Assembly: GCA_948567375.1 (NCBI GenBank)
Contig: OX419758.1
Coordinates: 36,957,001-37,021,000 of the forward strand
Direction: 5' to 3'
DNA: 64,000 nt
Origin: Lunularia cruciata
Taxonomy: Eukaryota > Streptophyta > Marchantiopsida > Lunulariales > Lunulariaceae
Part shown: positions 1 through 12,050 of the stretch, piece after piece
Position numbering within the stretch: position 1 is the stretch's first letter
Layout of the letters: every line of letters starts with the position of its first letter
The notes under the pieces: model-generated
The model's database searches: none
What the model saw: only the letters and a program-made list of their open reading frames with translations
Told to the model about the DNA's origin: nothing
Position numbers and translations under genes: made by a program

Positions 1-402
1 GAGAAGGCCAACCCTTCCTCCCCTAAGGAAAGAACGTGCATATTTTTTAGGCCTAATTCATCCGTTTAGGCCTCCAAAATTGCCTTCAAAGTTTTCAGGC
101 ATATTTTGATTCCTACTCTATTAGTAGAAGTCCCCTTTTGATGATACCTCTTTCTGATCTGCTTATTCCATCATGTGTAACATCCTTCCAGATGTTACCA
201 AACCAGTTCTCACCTTTAAATCATATGTCTAGCTATTGATTCTAAGGTTCTCAAGTCTATTTCGATTTCTACTCTATTAGTAGAAGTACTCTTTTGGTGA
301 TACTTCTATCTGATCTATTTTGACCATCATGTATAACATTATTCTAGATATTACCAAACCAAATTTCACATCTAGATCATATGGCTAGCTTGTGGTATTA
401 TA
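1..402 (-). repeat. Family A LTR, partial, reverse orientation
   Basis: The sequence carries two copies of the family A tandem unit, each with the core 'attagtagaagt' followed by a conserved run ending near 'ttaccaaacca'. It ends at 402 in 'ggtattata', a decayed form of the family terminus GGTATTACA. Its other end, which would read TGTAATCTTCC on the plus strand, lies before the window. To its right is gypsy RNase H sequence on the opposite strand, so this LTR belongs to a different insertion, either a solo LTR or the end of an element lying to the left. Confidence 0.75.
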
Positions 403-1920
403 GGTGGCATATGCTAGTTGCTCCAAAAATTCAATGGAGGTAGAGTATAGTTCATATGAGGGAGAGTGCTTGGCAGCAATATGGGCAATGGCAACCAATT
501 TTACCTATTTGGTAACCCCTTCACTCTCATAATTGATCAGCAACCACAAAAGTGGTTGATAGAGTCCAACAAGCTTTCAAGGAGGTTTGCACAATAAGAT
601 CTAATTTTACAAGAGTATGATTTTATGGTTATTCATAGACTTGGAGTGATGAACCATGATACAGATGGGTTGAGAAGAAACCCATGTCCTAGCTAGCAGG
701 ATCAGACTGAAGCACATTGGCATGGTGAAATAGATGAGGAGATGGTGCCAAGTTTTTATATATCTACCTTTTATATATATTTTCTATGGGTTTGGTGGTA
801 TCTCTCTTAGTGCATAAAGGACGAGTTATTGATATCATAGATCCAAAGGGTGGAGATATTGGTATAGTTCAATGAGACATTCATCATGATGTCTTAGTGA
901 TGGATTTTTCTTTGCACTAGTGTTGTGTGTGGCATAGATGGTGCCAAGGAAAGAGATTGTGTTCTTTAGCAAGCCAGGTGGTTTAGATTGGAGAGCATAC
1001 ACCTTCTTTGTGTATGGGAGGATGATAGAGTGCAAGTAGTACCAATGTTATCTCAAAGACTACAATTGGTTTGTCATGCTCATAAGGAGCTAGAACATTT
1101 TGGAGTAAAGCATACATATAGTTTACTCTAGAGTCATTATTGGTAGCGTGGTACACATATTGATGTATAGTAGTTTGTTGCCAAATGTGTGGTTTGTGGC
1201 CAAGCTAGAGCATTATTTAACATTCTTACATCACAATTACACCAATTACCTATCATGGGATTGGGTTACCATTGGAGTTTGGACTTTGCTGGACCTTTAT
1301 TTTTGATTATGAGATATCATCAGTATATTTTGGATATAGTAAAGCACTTCTCCAAGTGGATTGAGTTGGTGGCACTTCCTAACAAGTCTAGTGAAGAGAC
1401 AACTTACTCATTCTTGGATCAAGTTCTTAGTCATGTTGGTGCACCGGTTGAGTTTATGATTGATCAAGGTACAAAGTTCTTAGGAGAGTTTCAGGTTTTG
1501 TGCAAGAAGGTCTTGATTGATCATTGTACTACCTCTCAAGATCACCTTGAGGATGGTTTAGCAAAGAGAGTGGTTCAGAGGGTAGAGAGAAGATTATGTA
1601 TGTATGGTTTGAAGAGAGGCCACTTGTGAGATTGGAATCTCCAGTTACCTTGTTTGGCCATATGTTATCCATTCAATTGCAAGCATCCATAGCATCCTTC
1701 TCTCCTTACTTTCTTCTCTATAGACAAGATCCAAATTGATCTACAGCCATTTTTCAAGATGCTACTAGAGTTTTAGACTTGGGTGAGCCAAACATATGGG
1801 TGAGCACATGTTTTCAATGAGTGGAGATCTTTTGGAGAATGATGCCAATGGCCTTTGAGAACTTGGTGATTGCTCATAAGGATACCTTATGCTAAGTTAC
1901 TAGTCAAGGAGGAGGTTATA

Positions 1921-2172
1921 GACCCTTGATCTGTCAATTTCATCCATGTGACTATGTATATCTATAGCAAACAACATAGATGACACTTGATGCTACTACA
2001 AGCCGCACTATCTTGAGAGTGCCAAAGGTTTTTCCATAAGGATATAGATCCTTGACCTATCAATTTCATCCATGTGACTATGTATATCTATAGTAGACAA
2101 CATAGATGACACTGGATGTTACTATAGGCTGCATTATCTTAAGAGTGCAAGAGGTTTAGTCTTTTGGAGTCC
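1921..2172 (+). repeat. In-frame 126-bp tandem duplication of the GPY/F module
   Basis: Two units begin at 1921 and 2047. Both read (R)P/SL-x-x-QFHPCDYVYL and continue to ILRV. The period of 126 bp is exactly 42 codons, so the reading frame continues from the first unit through the second into the PHD segment. Confidence 0.85.
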
Positions 2173-2297
2173 TTTTATTGGAAGGATGTGATGGTGTTGT
2201 TTGGAAGGATCATGTGTGTAATTGTGCACCATGTCACCTTCCAAACATTGATAGTACTATCTATTCAAGCTTGGCCCTTGTAATTGTAGGCTTGCGG

Positions 2298-2432
2298 TGT
2301 ATGTTATGTGGCTCTTCTAGTAGAGCTACTATTATGTTTGTGTGTGATAGTTGTTTGAGAGGATGGTATATGGCATATTTGACTCCTCTCCTCACGATGA
2401 TTCCTCAAGGATAGTGGTTATGTCCTAGATGT
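2298..2432 (+). pseudogene. PHD-type zinc finger at the C-terminus of the gypsy pol
   Basis: The translation reads CMLCG, then VCDSC, then GWYMAYLTPLL, then P-Q-G-stop-W-LCPRC. This follows the PHD pattern Cys4-His-Cys3: CxxC, CDxC, a GW[H]xxC segment, the leucine- and proline-rich spacer with an invariant Trp, and CPxC. The expected His and fifth Cys both read Tyr, and a Gln codon reads as a stop; all three are single transitions. The finger is in the same frame as the GPY/F module, so it was part of the pol polyprotein. In chromatin proteins PHD fingers bind histone tails; here a targeting role is only inferred. Confidence 0.75.
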
Positions 2433-2595
2433 ACTTGACTTATAGCTAGCTCACCCCTTATGTGGTATAGATTGCAGAGAAGCGATTAATGATGGCTCAA
2501 AAGTACCCGGCCTTGTGATCTTTGGCCACCATAGGGTATACTACATACTTGGAGTAGATAGCTTTTTGGAGTTAGAGGCTAGCTAATGGGGCAAT

Positions 2596-3260
2596 TGTGG
2601 CACTTTAGAGTTCATGTATGACTTATGTGTGAGTTATGCTTTGATAGTGTATGATGTTGATAGCAACATATGTTGTGTCATAGTGTATATATGCAAGAAA
2701 ATTGTCACAACACTTGTAGTACCAAAGTTAGGTTGTTCACGCTGGAGTGGTAGTGTTGGTAGTCACATGTATTTTGGTAATTACTCATGGACTACTTTTT
2801 GGTAGTCCAATTTTATGTTAGGTTCATTGATCACATGGTAGGACCCATAATTATTTGTACCATTTGCACCGTTGGATGTGTTGTTAATGATGCCATTAGG
2901 GCTAGAGACCTAGGTCAAGCAAAGGGATATACCTTTAAAGTGCAGCTCTAGAGAGCTCACTTCTTTGATGTTGATTCTTCACATTCTTGGTTATGGTGGA
3001 CAAAGGCAGGTAAGCGTCACTTGGAGTCTCTTAGCTAGAGTAGGTGGCTTGACTATAATTAGTGCCAAGTTGTTGGCAGATTTTTGAGTGAAGGATTGAG
3101 TATATACCTCATTTGAGTGTGATTTGAGTGGAGGAAAAAACTGACTATTGAGGCACTTTAGAGTTCATTTATGACTTATGTGTGAGTTGGGCTCCTATAG
3201 TGTATGATACTGAAGTAATGTATGTTGTGTAATGATGTATATATGCACAACAACCCTCTA
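2596..3260 (+). repeat. Direct repeat pair downstream of the PHD-gypsy remnant, possible LTR starts
   Basis: About 110 bp starting 'ggcactttagagttcat' occurs at about 2596-2705 and again at about 3150-3260, diverged. The first copy follows a purine-rich stretch with 'ggggcaatt', a possible polypurine tract, and begins with TG. It may therefore be the 3' LTR start of the PHD-gypsy element. The far end of the LTR could not be placed. Nothing else is recognised between 2596 and 3380. Confidence 0.4.
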
Positions 3261-3379
3261 ATTCTACATGAATGATTCCTTCACTCTAGTGCTTACGCCT
3301 CTATGCCAAGATTTCTCATAATTAAGTGGTTGAGTGTGTAGATATTCATATAGAGAGCAAACACATACACACACACCGA

Positions 3380-5460
3380 CTTGATATTTTTAATGATATA
3401 AGCCTTGTTTGTTGCAAATGGAAAGATGCAATAAATGAACATAGTAAACAGCTAGCCTAAGCCTTATATACATTAATACTTAGCTGGCAATGAGATCCAA
3501 TGGCTACAAAGTGCTAGAGATCTTCTAATTACATCTAGTCCTCACTAATCTTATCTTGATTTATGCTTAAGTAGGCACAATCCACATGGAAGGGCACTTC
3601 AACTTCTTATCTTATTGCTATTGTGTTAGGTAGGTGTCCATGTAAGATTATGTCCAAACTTTACAAATACAAAGTGTCTTAGCTATAGCTACTAGATATA
3701 AATAAGCTATGAGAGGAGTCTAAGTTGTTCTTGATGACGGTTGATGTTGCTTGTATGACCTTGTTGTGGTCTTTACTTATTGGAAGGAAAATTAGGTGGT
3801 GCTTGTGACAAACTACCTACCCCTTTGGAGATTTAAATAAGCTCTATGAACTCCTTCTTGTAACTAGTGTCCTCATTTGCCAAGACCATTTATCCCTCCT
3901 TAAACTTGGAGTTTGTCTGGCTTCATGAATAAGGATACAAGTTGATCATTTGTATAGACCTTCCTCTCAAGAGGCTTGATTTGATTCCTAAAATCATTGA
4001 TATTTGTTTGTTGCATTGTCTCATAAGCAATTTTTTCCAATTGGCCTAGAAGTTGCATCAATGTGTGTTCTATGGTTGTGAGAAACCTGGTATGCTTGTT
4101 CTTCAAGTTGTATTGCTCTCAATGGAGTTCTTCCTTCAAGTCCTCTTGTACCTTTATCTTGATATTCTCTTGGGCTCATTGTGAGCTCCTAAATATGAAG
4201 GCTGATAAGCTCCTTCAAGTTCTTGTTTCAAGCCTCAATCATAGTTGCCTTAAAGTTGGCAGCCTCTAGCTCTGCTAGGATGGTCATCACTTCTTTGTCT
4301 CATGCCTTGATTTGTTTTTTGTGTCAGGCACATTGTTTTGTAACTTTGTTGTATATTGCAATGACTCTTTTTTGTAGGAATTATAAGATGACTTTGTGTT
4401 GTTCTTGTAATGCCAATTCTTCTTTTTGGAACTTCTCCAACAACCAAACCTTTTCTTGCAAGGATTCAATCTCCTTTGTAAGTTGTTTGTTGACTTTGTT
4501 CTATTTGGTACCAAGCACAATTTTGGCCTTCATAGTTGCACTTGACTTGTTACATAGATAATTTACAAGCATCTTTGGTTGGTCAATTGTGGAATCCAAA
4601 TCTTTATAAAAGTGCAAGATATTCTACAACACCACACCCTAGGGGTTATTGAGTGGAAAAAATATACCATATCAACCACACAAGTAAATTATTGTTGTAC
4701 TCCAATCAACAAGAAATATCATCCATTATAAACAATCTTTCTTTGTTTTTTTATGCACCTAAAAATGATATCAAACAAGGTTGAATCTTGGACTCTTAGT
4801 GCAAGAAGGTTCATTGGAGAAAAGAAATGGATGCATTGTTATTTTCTTTAGACTAGCAATTAGAGCATCTTTGTCTTCCTCCATCATTGTCTTTCCCTTG
4901 TTGTAAGGTGCTTCACCAAGTGGAAATGATGATTGCACTTCATCATTCATTGGTTTCCTAGTTGCTTTGTCATTTTCATATGGGGACAAAATAGTAAATA
5001 AGTTGTCACTTCTTGAGTTATCCTTGTTTCTTGAGGTATACTTTTCCTTGTCTATCATTGTTTGAGAATTGGAATGTCTTTGAGGCATTATTTCCACCTG
5101 GTTCTTTTGTCTCTCCCCCACTTCCTCTTCCTCCTAATGATATATAAATCACTTGGGTTTGTTTCCACTATCTAGAAACTTGAGTTTTGGGTTTGGTGAT
5201 TGGCACCTTCTTGCAATTGTAATATTTGTTGGTATGCACAAACTTCTTGGTACAAGCATACTCCTTGTCTACATCATGGTATTTGGTAGTTTCCTTGGTG
5301 AAGTTGATATGTACACTAAAGTATGTTGGATGTTGGAAGTGGTTGGGAAATTTCTCCTTCTCTTTGTTGGTTAGCAAGTTCATTTTGAGGTAGAAATGTA
5401 CAATGAAGGGAGTTATGATCATGGCTGCCCCTTTAGCCATGTCTTCCAAGAGCTCATTGA
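3380..5460 (-). mobile_element. Family B repeat copy 1, coiled-coil ORF remnant
   Basis: On the minus strand a segment at 5449-5168 contains HFYLKMNLLTNKEKEKF and then NHF, matching the copy at 39198-38806 (HFYMGLHSLTKKEQRKF, NHF). It is followed, across stops and frameshifts, by a heptad-rich Glu/Lys/Leu coiled coil (about 4520-4190, including DKEVMTILAELEAANF). This matches DKEVGSIQGELETTKI at about 38000 in copy 3. A TATA-like segment (about 3455-3474) is shared with copy 2. No RT, integrase or transposase is visible. The family is not one I can name; a non-autonomous or decayed LTR element is plausible. Confidence 0.55.
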
Positions 5461-7764
5461 CTCATTATTAAAACATACACTTCCTAACTCATAGGTTCAC
5501 TTTGTGCAGAAATTAGAAAAGAGTGCTTGGTTAAGGTTTACAGATGAGGTCTATTTTGATGAGAATAGTTTAGTCATTGACCTTGTTCCAACTTGTTGGA
5601 TGGGATCTTTCAAACATTCTATCTTGTATATGTTCATGGACCTCTTTCCATCAAAAAAATCATATATCTTGGCTTCAATTTCTTGCTTGGCCTACCATAG
5701 GGAGTATAGATATATATTTGCTCCAATGGTGCACACTTCTCTTTTAAGATCCTTGCTAGTGATCCTTGTTGCTAGTGATCCTTTGTCTACATGATCGGAT
5801 TGCTTCTTAATAAGTTGCCAATCATATATGTACTATTCTTAATTTTTTCTAGCATGGAGACATATCTGTGGCTTCAATCCAATAGTAGGAACTCCAAATT
5901 CCTACTTCTTAAGTATTATGCACTACAATGCAATTCTTACTCAGCTAGTTCTGATTGCTTGTAAATCTCAACCAACTATTGTTGCTTGGTCTAGGTTTCA
6001 ACTACCATTTTTCATTCTTAAGGTGATAGACTCCTTGTTTTTACCACAATCTCACTACTCTTGTGATTTTGTACTCAAGTTTACAACAAAAAATTATTAA
6101 TGGATGTTTGAAGGCTTTCTTGCACAAGAAGAATAGAAAATAAGAAAGTAGTTCTCATTTTCTAACTCTTACAAAGTAACTCTTTGCAAGGTGGGATCAC
6201 CTTTTATAGTTTTGGCTCACCAATCACTCTTTGGCCATTTTGATAGTTGGCAATGGGTCTCAATCAAACATGATATGCGTGAAATCTCAACAAGAAAGTC
6301 ACAAATGGTTCTTTGGCGGCGAGTGAGAAAACCTCTTAAAAACCTTACCTAATTTTGTGAGATTTTGAAATGATGGTAGAAATAGTCAAAACTTCATTTT
6401 GAAGGAAATTTTTCATACCACAACTCATACAAAGGACCTTCATGAAATTTTGACTTCTTTGTCAGCTAGCTCGTATCATAGACCTCTTTGGGATAAGCAT
6501 TTAGTATGACGGTTGTTACAATATGACCCCCACACCTTTTAGGGACAACTATGAGGATGCAGATCTTCATTCCTAATTGTGTAATCATTTTTTTGTGCCA
6601 AGGTCTTGACATCCTAACTTCATTAAGGCAAAGCTCAAACTTATCATTTTGTCTTACATTCAACTATCCTAATGCTTCTTTCACTAATTATAACATTATA
6701 AAACTGCAAAAACCAAGAAAATTGGATCATTAAGGAAGAAGTGGGTTGTGACAACTTGCTTCACAATTAAATTAACATTTAATACCTAGCCATTTTAATT
6801 TGTTGGCCAAGTTAATTTGGTAGCAAATTTACCTCGTAACCAAATAACTTGATCCTTAAGAATGTTCCTAAAATCCTTTCATCCCAGGGTACTTCTAAAT
6901 ATCCTTTATGAAAGTTTTTGTGTAACTTTTGAAATATTCTCTAGAAATTTCTAGGAATTTTTATGCTAACATTCTTTTGAATTAAACTAAATAATGATGA
7001 ATTCCCATACTGCACATTTTTCCATTCCACAAATTAATCATGTCCTTTATCATATGCTTTTGTTCAAGATGTTTGAAAGCTACTTGAGAATTATGAAAGT
7101 AAAAAACTGGTTCCCATGTAGCATCATGAAGCTAGTAACTTTTTACTCCATAAGTTAGGAATGACTATGGTTGAATGTATTTACAATAAGGATTTTATTG
7201 GCTCATATCCTTAAGATCCTCAAGTTAAATTTATGTAGAGCTTGAGCTTCGTCTAATGAAGAGGATGGGTTTGAAAAGAAAGGTTTCAATTTAGAAATAT
7301 AGAAAACAAGATAAGTAAAAATTTAGTGAAAAAGAGCAAGTTGAAAAGTAATAATAGAGATAAATTTCATGAATGAAGAGGGACCAATTTTGTTTGGAGC
7401 AAATTTCCAAACTTGAACATCAAGAAGAACACGAAGGTTATGACTAGATAGCTTAACTTTATAAAAAAGATCATGATAATGGGTATCAATATATTGCCTT
7501 CTGAGTTTTTTAGCAACAAGAAGATAAGCATTGGCTGTATGTCAAACAAAACAAAAATGTGTAAGCTATAGGAAAATTGGAAGATAAGAGAGTAAACTAG
7601 CTATTTGGAACTAAATATCTTGGCCTTAAATGAGAGAGAAAGGAGAGAATTTAACACTTATTTATTTGGAATTATTGAAAGAAAACTCTACAATTAGAAG
7701 AAGACATCCTAATATGGACATTCCCAAATATTTCATCATTCATCAATATCATAGCTAATGGTAT
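5461..7764. other. No gene recognised
   Basis: AT-rich sequence with only short open frames on both strands and no recognisable domain. The first several hundred bases may be an extension of family B, but I could not match them to another copy. Confidence 0.5.
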
Positions 7765-8338
7765 TGTAATACTATTAGCTAGACATATTATCTAGAGGTG
7801 GAAATTGGCTTAGTAATATCTAGAAGGATGTTATATATGATGGTCTAAGTAGATCAAATAGAGGTGTAATCAAAAGAGTACTTCCACTAATAGAGCAGAG
7901 GTCAAAAACACCTAAAAGACTTTGGAGCTAATTTTGGAGGCATAAACAAATGAATTAAACCTTGAAAATGGAAAGATTCCTCCCTAATAGCACAAAATGT
8001 TTTGCCTTCTCCCCCATGTTTTGTCTCATTGATAGCTTTTGAATGGGATCTCACCCATGTTGTTCTAAGCTTCCTATAGGAAGATTCTCTAAAGATTCCA
8101 TCATGTCAAACTTATTTGACCAACCAGATAGGACAAGAATTGGCATATCACCTATCCATGCAATTGATCTAAGGGTGGCAACATGTCACCAATCCATGTA
8201 TCCAAAGGTGGAGCTCCGTTTAAGGGCATCCTCCTTGTTATATAATAAAGATAAGGTGCTCCTTTGAGGGCATCAAAGTATTGTGGGCTAAAGCTTTCTG
8301 TTTCTATAGGAGTTCTCCTCCCCTTGGAACATTATACA
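7765..8338 (+). repeat. Family A LTR, probably solo
   Basis: It starts 'tgtaatac' next to 'agctagacatat' and ends near 'attataca'. One internal tandem unit is seen. The shared features are the 'gtggagctccgttt...' stretch and the transcript-leader-like 'tatataataaagataaggtgctcctttg' zone, part of which also appears at 11940-11990 and 59450-59490. There is no primer binding site after the right end, so it is most likely a solo LTR. Flanking 5-bp duplications are not evident. Confidence 0.75.
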
Positions 8339-9739
8339 TATCTTCTAGTGTATGATTGGCATGTTTAGTTTGAATAATTATTTGGGTCCCTTTTCAATCA
8401 TGAAAGTTGAAGGGTTTCTTACTAATTGAGTCCCTTGAATGATTGAGCAATGAGTATGGTCAATTTGGTACTTCAAATCTTAAAGAATACTTGCCAAAAC
8501 TTACTAGTGAAGCACAAGTCACAATCAAATATGAGTATTCTCAAAAAACTATATGACCAAAAAAAATATAAACATATAGCTTACCTAAGTGAGATGTATC
8601 TATCATGTTTATTATAGGAGCTTACTAAATTTAATTACGCAATTTTTGCATAAATAGAACAGTTGTAATACAACTATTAGCAATAAGGAGTTACATGATG
8701 GAATCCAAGCTAACATGCTCCCAATGTGGGATATAAATTTGCAATATTTTGGAGAAGGTCAACAAGTTTCAGATTTTAAGTCTTGTTCCTTTTGGAGATG
8801 TTACCTAAGCAAACAAATGCACAAATCTTGAGCCGGATTTGGCATTACCACAAAAATTGAAAGAGATCAGTAAATCTTATCCACTTCAAGATGATATGAG
8901 ATGGCAGATCATGTACTTGTAATCAAGCCCAACAAAGATTAGGATCATGCAGAAAATAGACCTAAGATTCCTTTAACAATCTATACTTGATGCAAAATAA
9001 AGTATACTTGGACCTTATTTGCAATGTGTGCTAAAACAGTTTGGGATCTCCTTGCAATTTTTGTTGGTACTTTAATTTTTATTTCTCCTTTGGTTTAATC
9101 ATACTATGGTTGACAAGAAGTTCAAAAGTTGCTTGTAATTTGAACAATAAGAATGAACATGTAGAACAAACATTGAATTCATGAGTTTGTATTCTAACTT
9201 GATATTGTTTAGTTAATATTTGATGTTCATGCGCTCTAAGTGAATTTTTGTGACAATATCTTGGTATATATGATCATAAGCTTACCTAACAAATAATGTC
9301 ATCAAGTCTTAGTAGTACATCTTATAAAGATAGTTGATATTGTATAGTTAAAATATTTTCTTTTAGAGGAATTTAATTTCCTTCAAGACAAATAATTTTG
9401 GTATAAAATACTTGAAAAATCTTATTGTAAAATTGCTTCAAAATTAAGGATAAAATCATCAAAATTGAACACACATTGAAGTAAATGAAATTGTAAAATT
9501 GATTGAGGGATATATGTATTGTAGTATAAAGTAAGATTTCTATTGATGTCAATGAAATATTTTTTATATGCATAGAGCTCCAATTATGTGGTTGACTTGC
9601 CTAAGACTTCACTAACTATCTTAATTACTGTCAACAACTGTTTTATATATCTTCTAATATAAGTATCTTTTATTAATTTCCCTTGTTCTTTCTTGAATTG
9701 TCAAAAATATCCTTTCTCCTTATTTAAAATTTGGCATTT
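8339..9739. other. No gene recognised
   Basis: AT-rich sequence. It may include the decayed RNase H and integrase end of the gypsy remnant at 9740-11290, but I found no motif that supports this. Confidence 0.4.
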
Positions 9740-11290
9740 ATGCCTAAGAGATCAATGAGCAGCCTTGCAACATTTGCATATTAATATATAAACCATTGAT
9801 AAATGCTTATCAACAAATTTACTCCTTTCAGTTGGATCTTCAAGAGTTTGCTCATCTATGATAGATTTGATATTTTTCCTTCTTTATCTACATACCTTTA
9901 GGTGAAAACCTATGACCTAAGAAGCTAACCTTTTCTTTCCAAAACTCGCAATATTTTTCTTGCAAAAAAACTTTTCTTTTCATAAGCGATGCAATACTTT
10001 CCTAATAAAGATATGGTCTTTTTGTCTTGATTTAAATGAAACTATCATCTCAAAGCACCACAATATATTTATCCAAAAAGCTATTCAATATTATATGCAT
10101 TTGATCTATAAATATTGAAGGCACATTGGTTGGGCCAAAAAGAAGGATAATCCAATCAAAGTATCCATACCTTGTGCAAAAAGTGATATAATCTTAGTGA
10201 AATGAATATTTGCAATTACTCACTGAAAAGATCTAACTTGGTGAGGAATTCAGCTACACTAAAATGATCCAATAAATTAGTTATTAAAATTAAGGTATAT
10301 TCTTCATTTTATTTAATCAATCCACAATAGTCAATATAAAATCAGAGACCTCTTCTTTTATGGGAAAATAAAAATATATACTCTATAAAAACTGATCATA
10401 TGTTGGATGAACCTTTCTTTGCATAATTTATTATGATATTTTAAATTTCTTCTCTTTTCTTAAGGATGATAAAAATAGGTCTATCAATATCAGGGAGTAA
10501 ATCTACTCAAACTGGCATTCCTTTAGCAAAAGGTAAAGCCTTGGTCATCTAAAAGCATATAAAGAAGCTCTTATTGAGTCTTTGCAAACTTTTATGGAAT
10601 CCCATCTACTATCTTTTAAGTTTGTCTTTATCTTTGCTTGATCAACTCATACTTTTGGTTTATATAAACCATAAAACTGGTGTCTACTCTTTCATAGCAT
10701 GCTTAAAATTATCACACCAACATAATTATCTTCCATATCATGTGTTGTAAGAACTTACATCATTACGAAAGATCCTAAATATCAGAAATGTAGAATGTTA
10801 CCTTGTGTAATCACTTGGAATGGTTTTTTCCACAATCACTTGAGCTGAGAATATTCAAACTAAGATAATCCTAACATGATATCATAGAGCAAAAGTGAAA
10901 TTATGAACCTGTTTGATTTTATACACCCTTGTACAATAGTGCAAAGCATTGGACTAAGAGTCCAAAAGTGAAGTCACTTCTTTTCATAAAGAATTATAAG
11001 GAAAATTTTGTTGCAACTAAATCTCTAATCTCCTTTGCAAATTGCATTGACATGTAATTTCCTAAGCGACCATAATTAGGCCGCTCCCAACATACATGCT
11101 TGAAGCAAATATGCCATGACTTTGTGGGTACTGTATGGTCTACTAAATCCTACCACAATCTACCAAAATCTTTAGATATAATTCTAAATCATACAATGAA
11201 GATGAAACATATTAATATATATCAAGTTCTCAATCCTATAAGAATGAATTGTGATTATTATAAGCTGACTAATTGGTCTTACTAAGCATT
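9740..11290 (-). pseudogene. Decayed Ty3/gypsy protease and reverse transcriptase
   Basis: Minus-strand translation gives GNYMSMQFAKEI at about 11070-11000, resembling the region after an aspartic protease active site. YDIMLGLS follows at about 10900. RT-like segments then include FLTKLDLFSE (about 10230), LFGPTNVPS (about 10130), a decayed catalytic box VVL-stop-DDSFI at 10033-10068, and FLGHRFSPKGM (about 9930-9900). The order protease then RT is that of Ty3/gypsy pol. Many stops and frameshifts show it is dead. A gag portion may lie beyond the family A LTR at 11310. Confidence 0.75.
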
Positions 11291-11309
11291 ATGTTTTCTT
11301 GGTCATGTT

Positions 11310-12050
11310 TGTAATACCAAGAGCTAACCATATGATCTAGATGTGAAATTTGGTTTGGTAACATCTAGAATGATGTTATACATGATGGTTGAAATAGATC
11401 AAATAGAAGTATCACCAAAAGAGTACTTCTACTAATAGGGCAGAAATCGAAATAGACTTGAGAACCTTATAACCAATAGCTATACATATGATTTAAAGGT
11501 GAGAATTGGTTTGGTAACATCTGGAAGGATGTTACACATGATGGACTAAACAGATCAGAAAGAGGTATCACCAAAAGGGGACTTCTTCTAATAGAGTAGG
11601 AACCGAAATATGCCTGAAATCTTTGAAGGCAATTTTGGAGGCCTAAACGGATGAATTAGGCCTCGAAAATGTGCTGACCCCCCCCCCCAACAAAGGAAAG
11701 GCTGGCCTTCCCTCCTCCCCTGCTTTGTCTCGTCGAGAGCTTTCCAATGGTACCTTACTCACGTGATTTTGAGATTCCTACAGGAAGATTCCCTAGAAGA
11801 TTCCCTCCGGTCAAAGCTTGTTTGACCAACCAGATAGGACCTAGACCAGACATGTCACCCATCCAAGTAAGTAATCCAAGGGTGTAGCTTGTTGACATGT
11901 CACCTATCTGTGTCCCTAATCCTATGGTGGAGCTTCCTTGGCGGAGATCCTCTTTGTCTATATAATAAAGAGAAGGTGCTCCCTTGGAGCATCGATTGTT
12001 TGAGTGTGCAATTTGTGTTTTCTCTCTTCTCTTGTCCTCAGAGTATTACA
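11310..12050 (+). repeat. Family A LTR, inserted next to or within a gypsy remnant
   Basis: 741 bp. It starts TGTAATACC and ends GTATTACA, with short inverted termini. It has two tandem units near its left end (cores near 11430 and 11590), a run of C around 11679-11690 and a leader-like zone near 11940-12000. It has more CpG than the copies at 7765 and 58967, so it may be younger. No primer site follows; a solo LTR is likely. The flanks (atgtt and tgtag) do not form a clean target duplication. Confidence 0.8.

Larger units (their letters stand above)
403..2595 (+). pseudogene. Decayed Ty3/gypsy pol 3' half: RNase H, integrase, GPY/F and PHD-type finger
   Basis: Conceptual translation gives an RNase H tail (about 450-700), an integrase zinc domain (about 1070-1205, with His residues and CVVC), and an integrase core at 1189-1629 with the Asp motifs LDFAGP and IDQGTKF. 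The expected catalytic Glu reads Lys in GLAKRVVQ. A GPY/F-like module (FHPCDYVYL) follows and is duplicated in frame. After that comes CAPCHLPNID and a PHD-like cysteine array at 2298-2432. Stops occur mostly where Gln, Arg or Trp would be expected, consistent with cytosine deamination. The sequence ahead of RNase H (RT, gag) is not present, because the element abuts a family A LTR. This is a dead element, not a host gene. Confidence 0.85.

Noticed and set aside
2178-2432. A stand-alone host PHD-finger gene
   Set aside because: The frame runs in from integrase and GPY/F, and the finger has lost key ligands; it is part of a dead retroelement.
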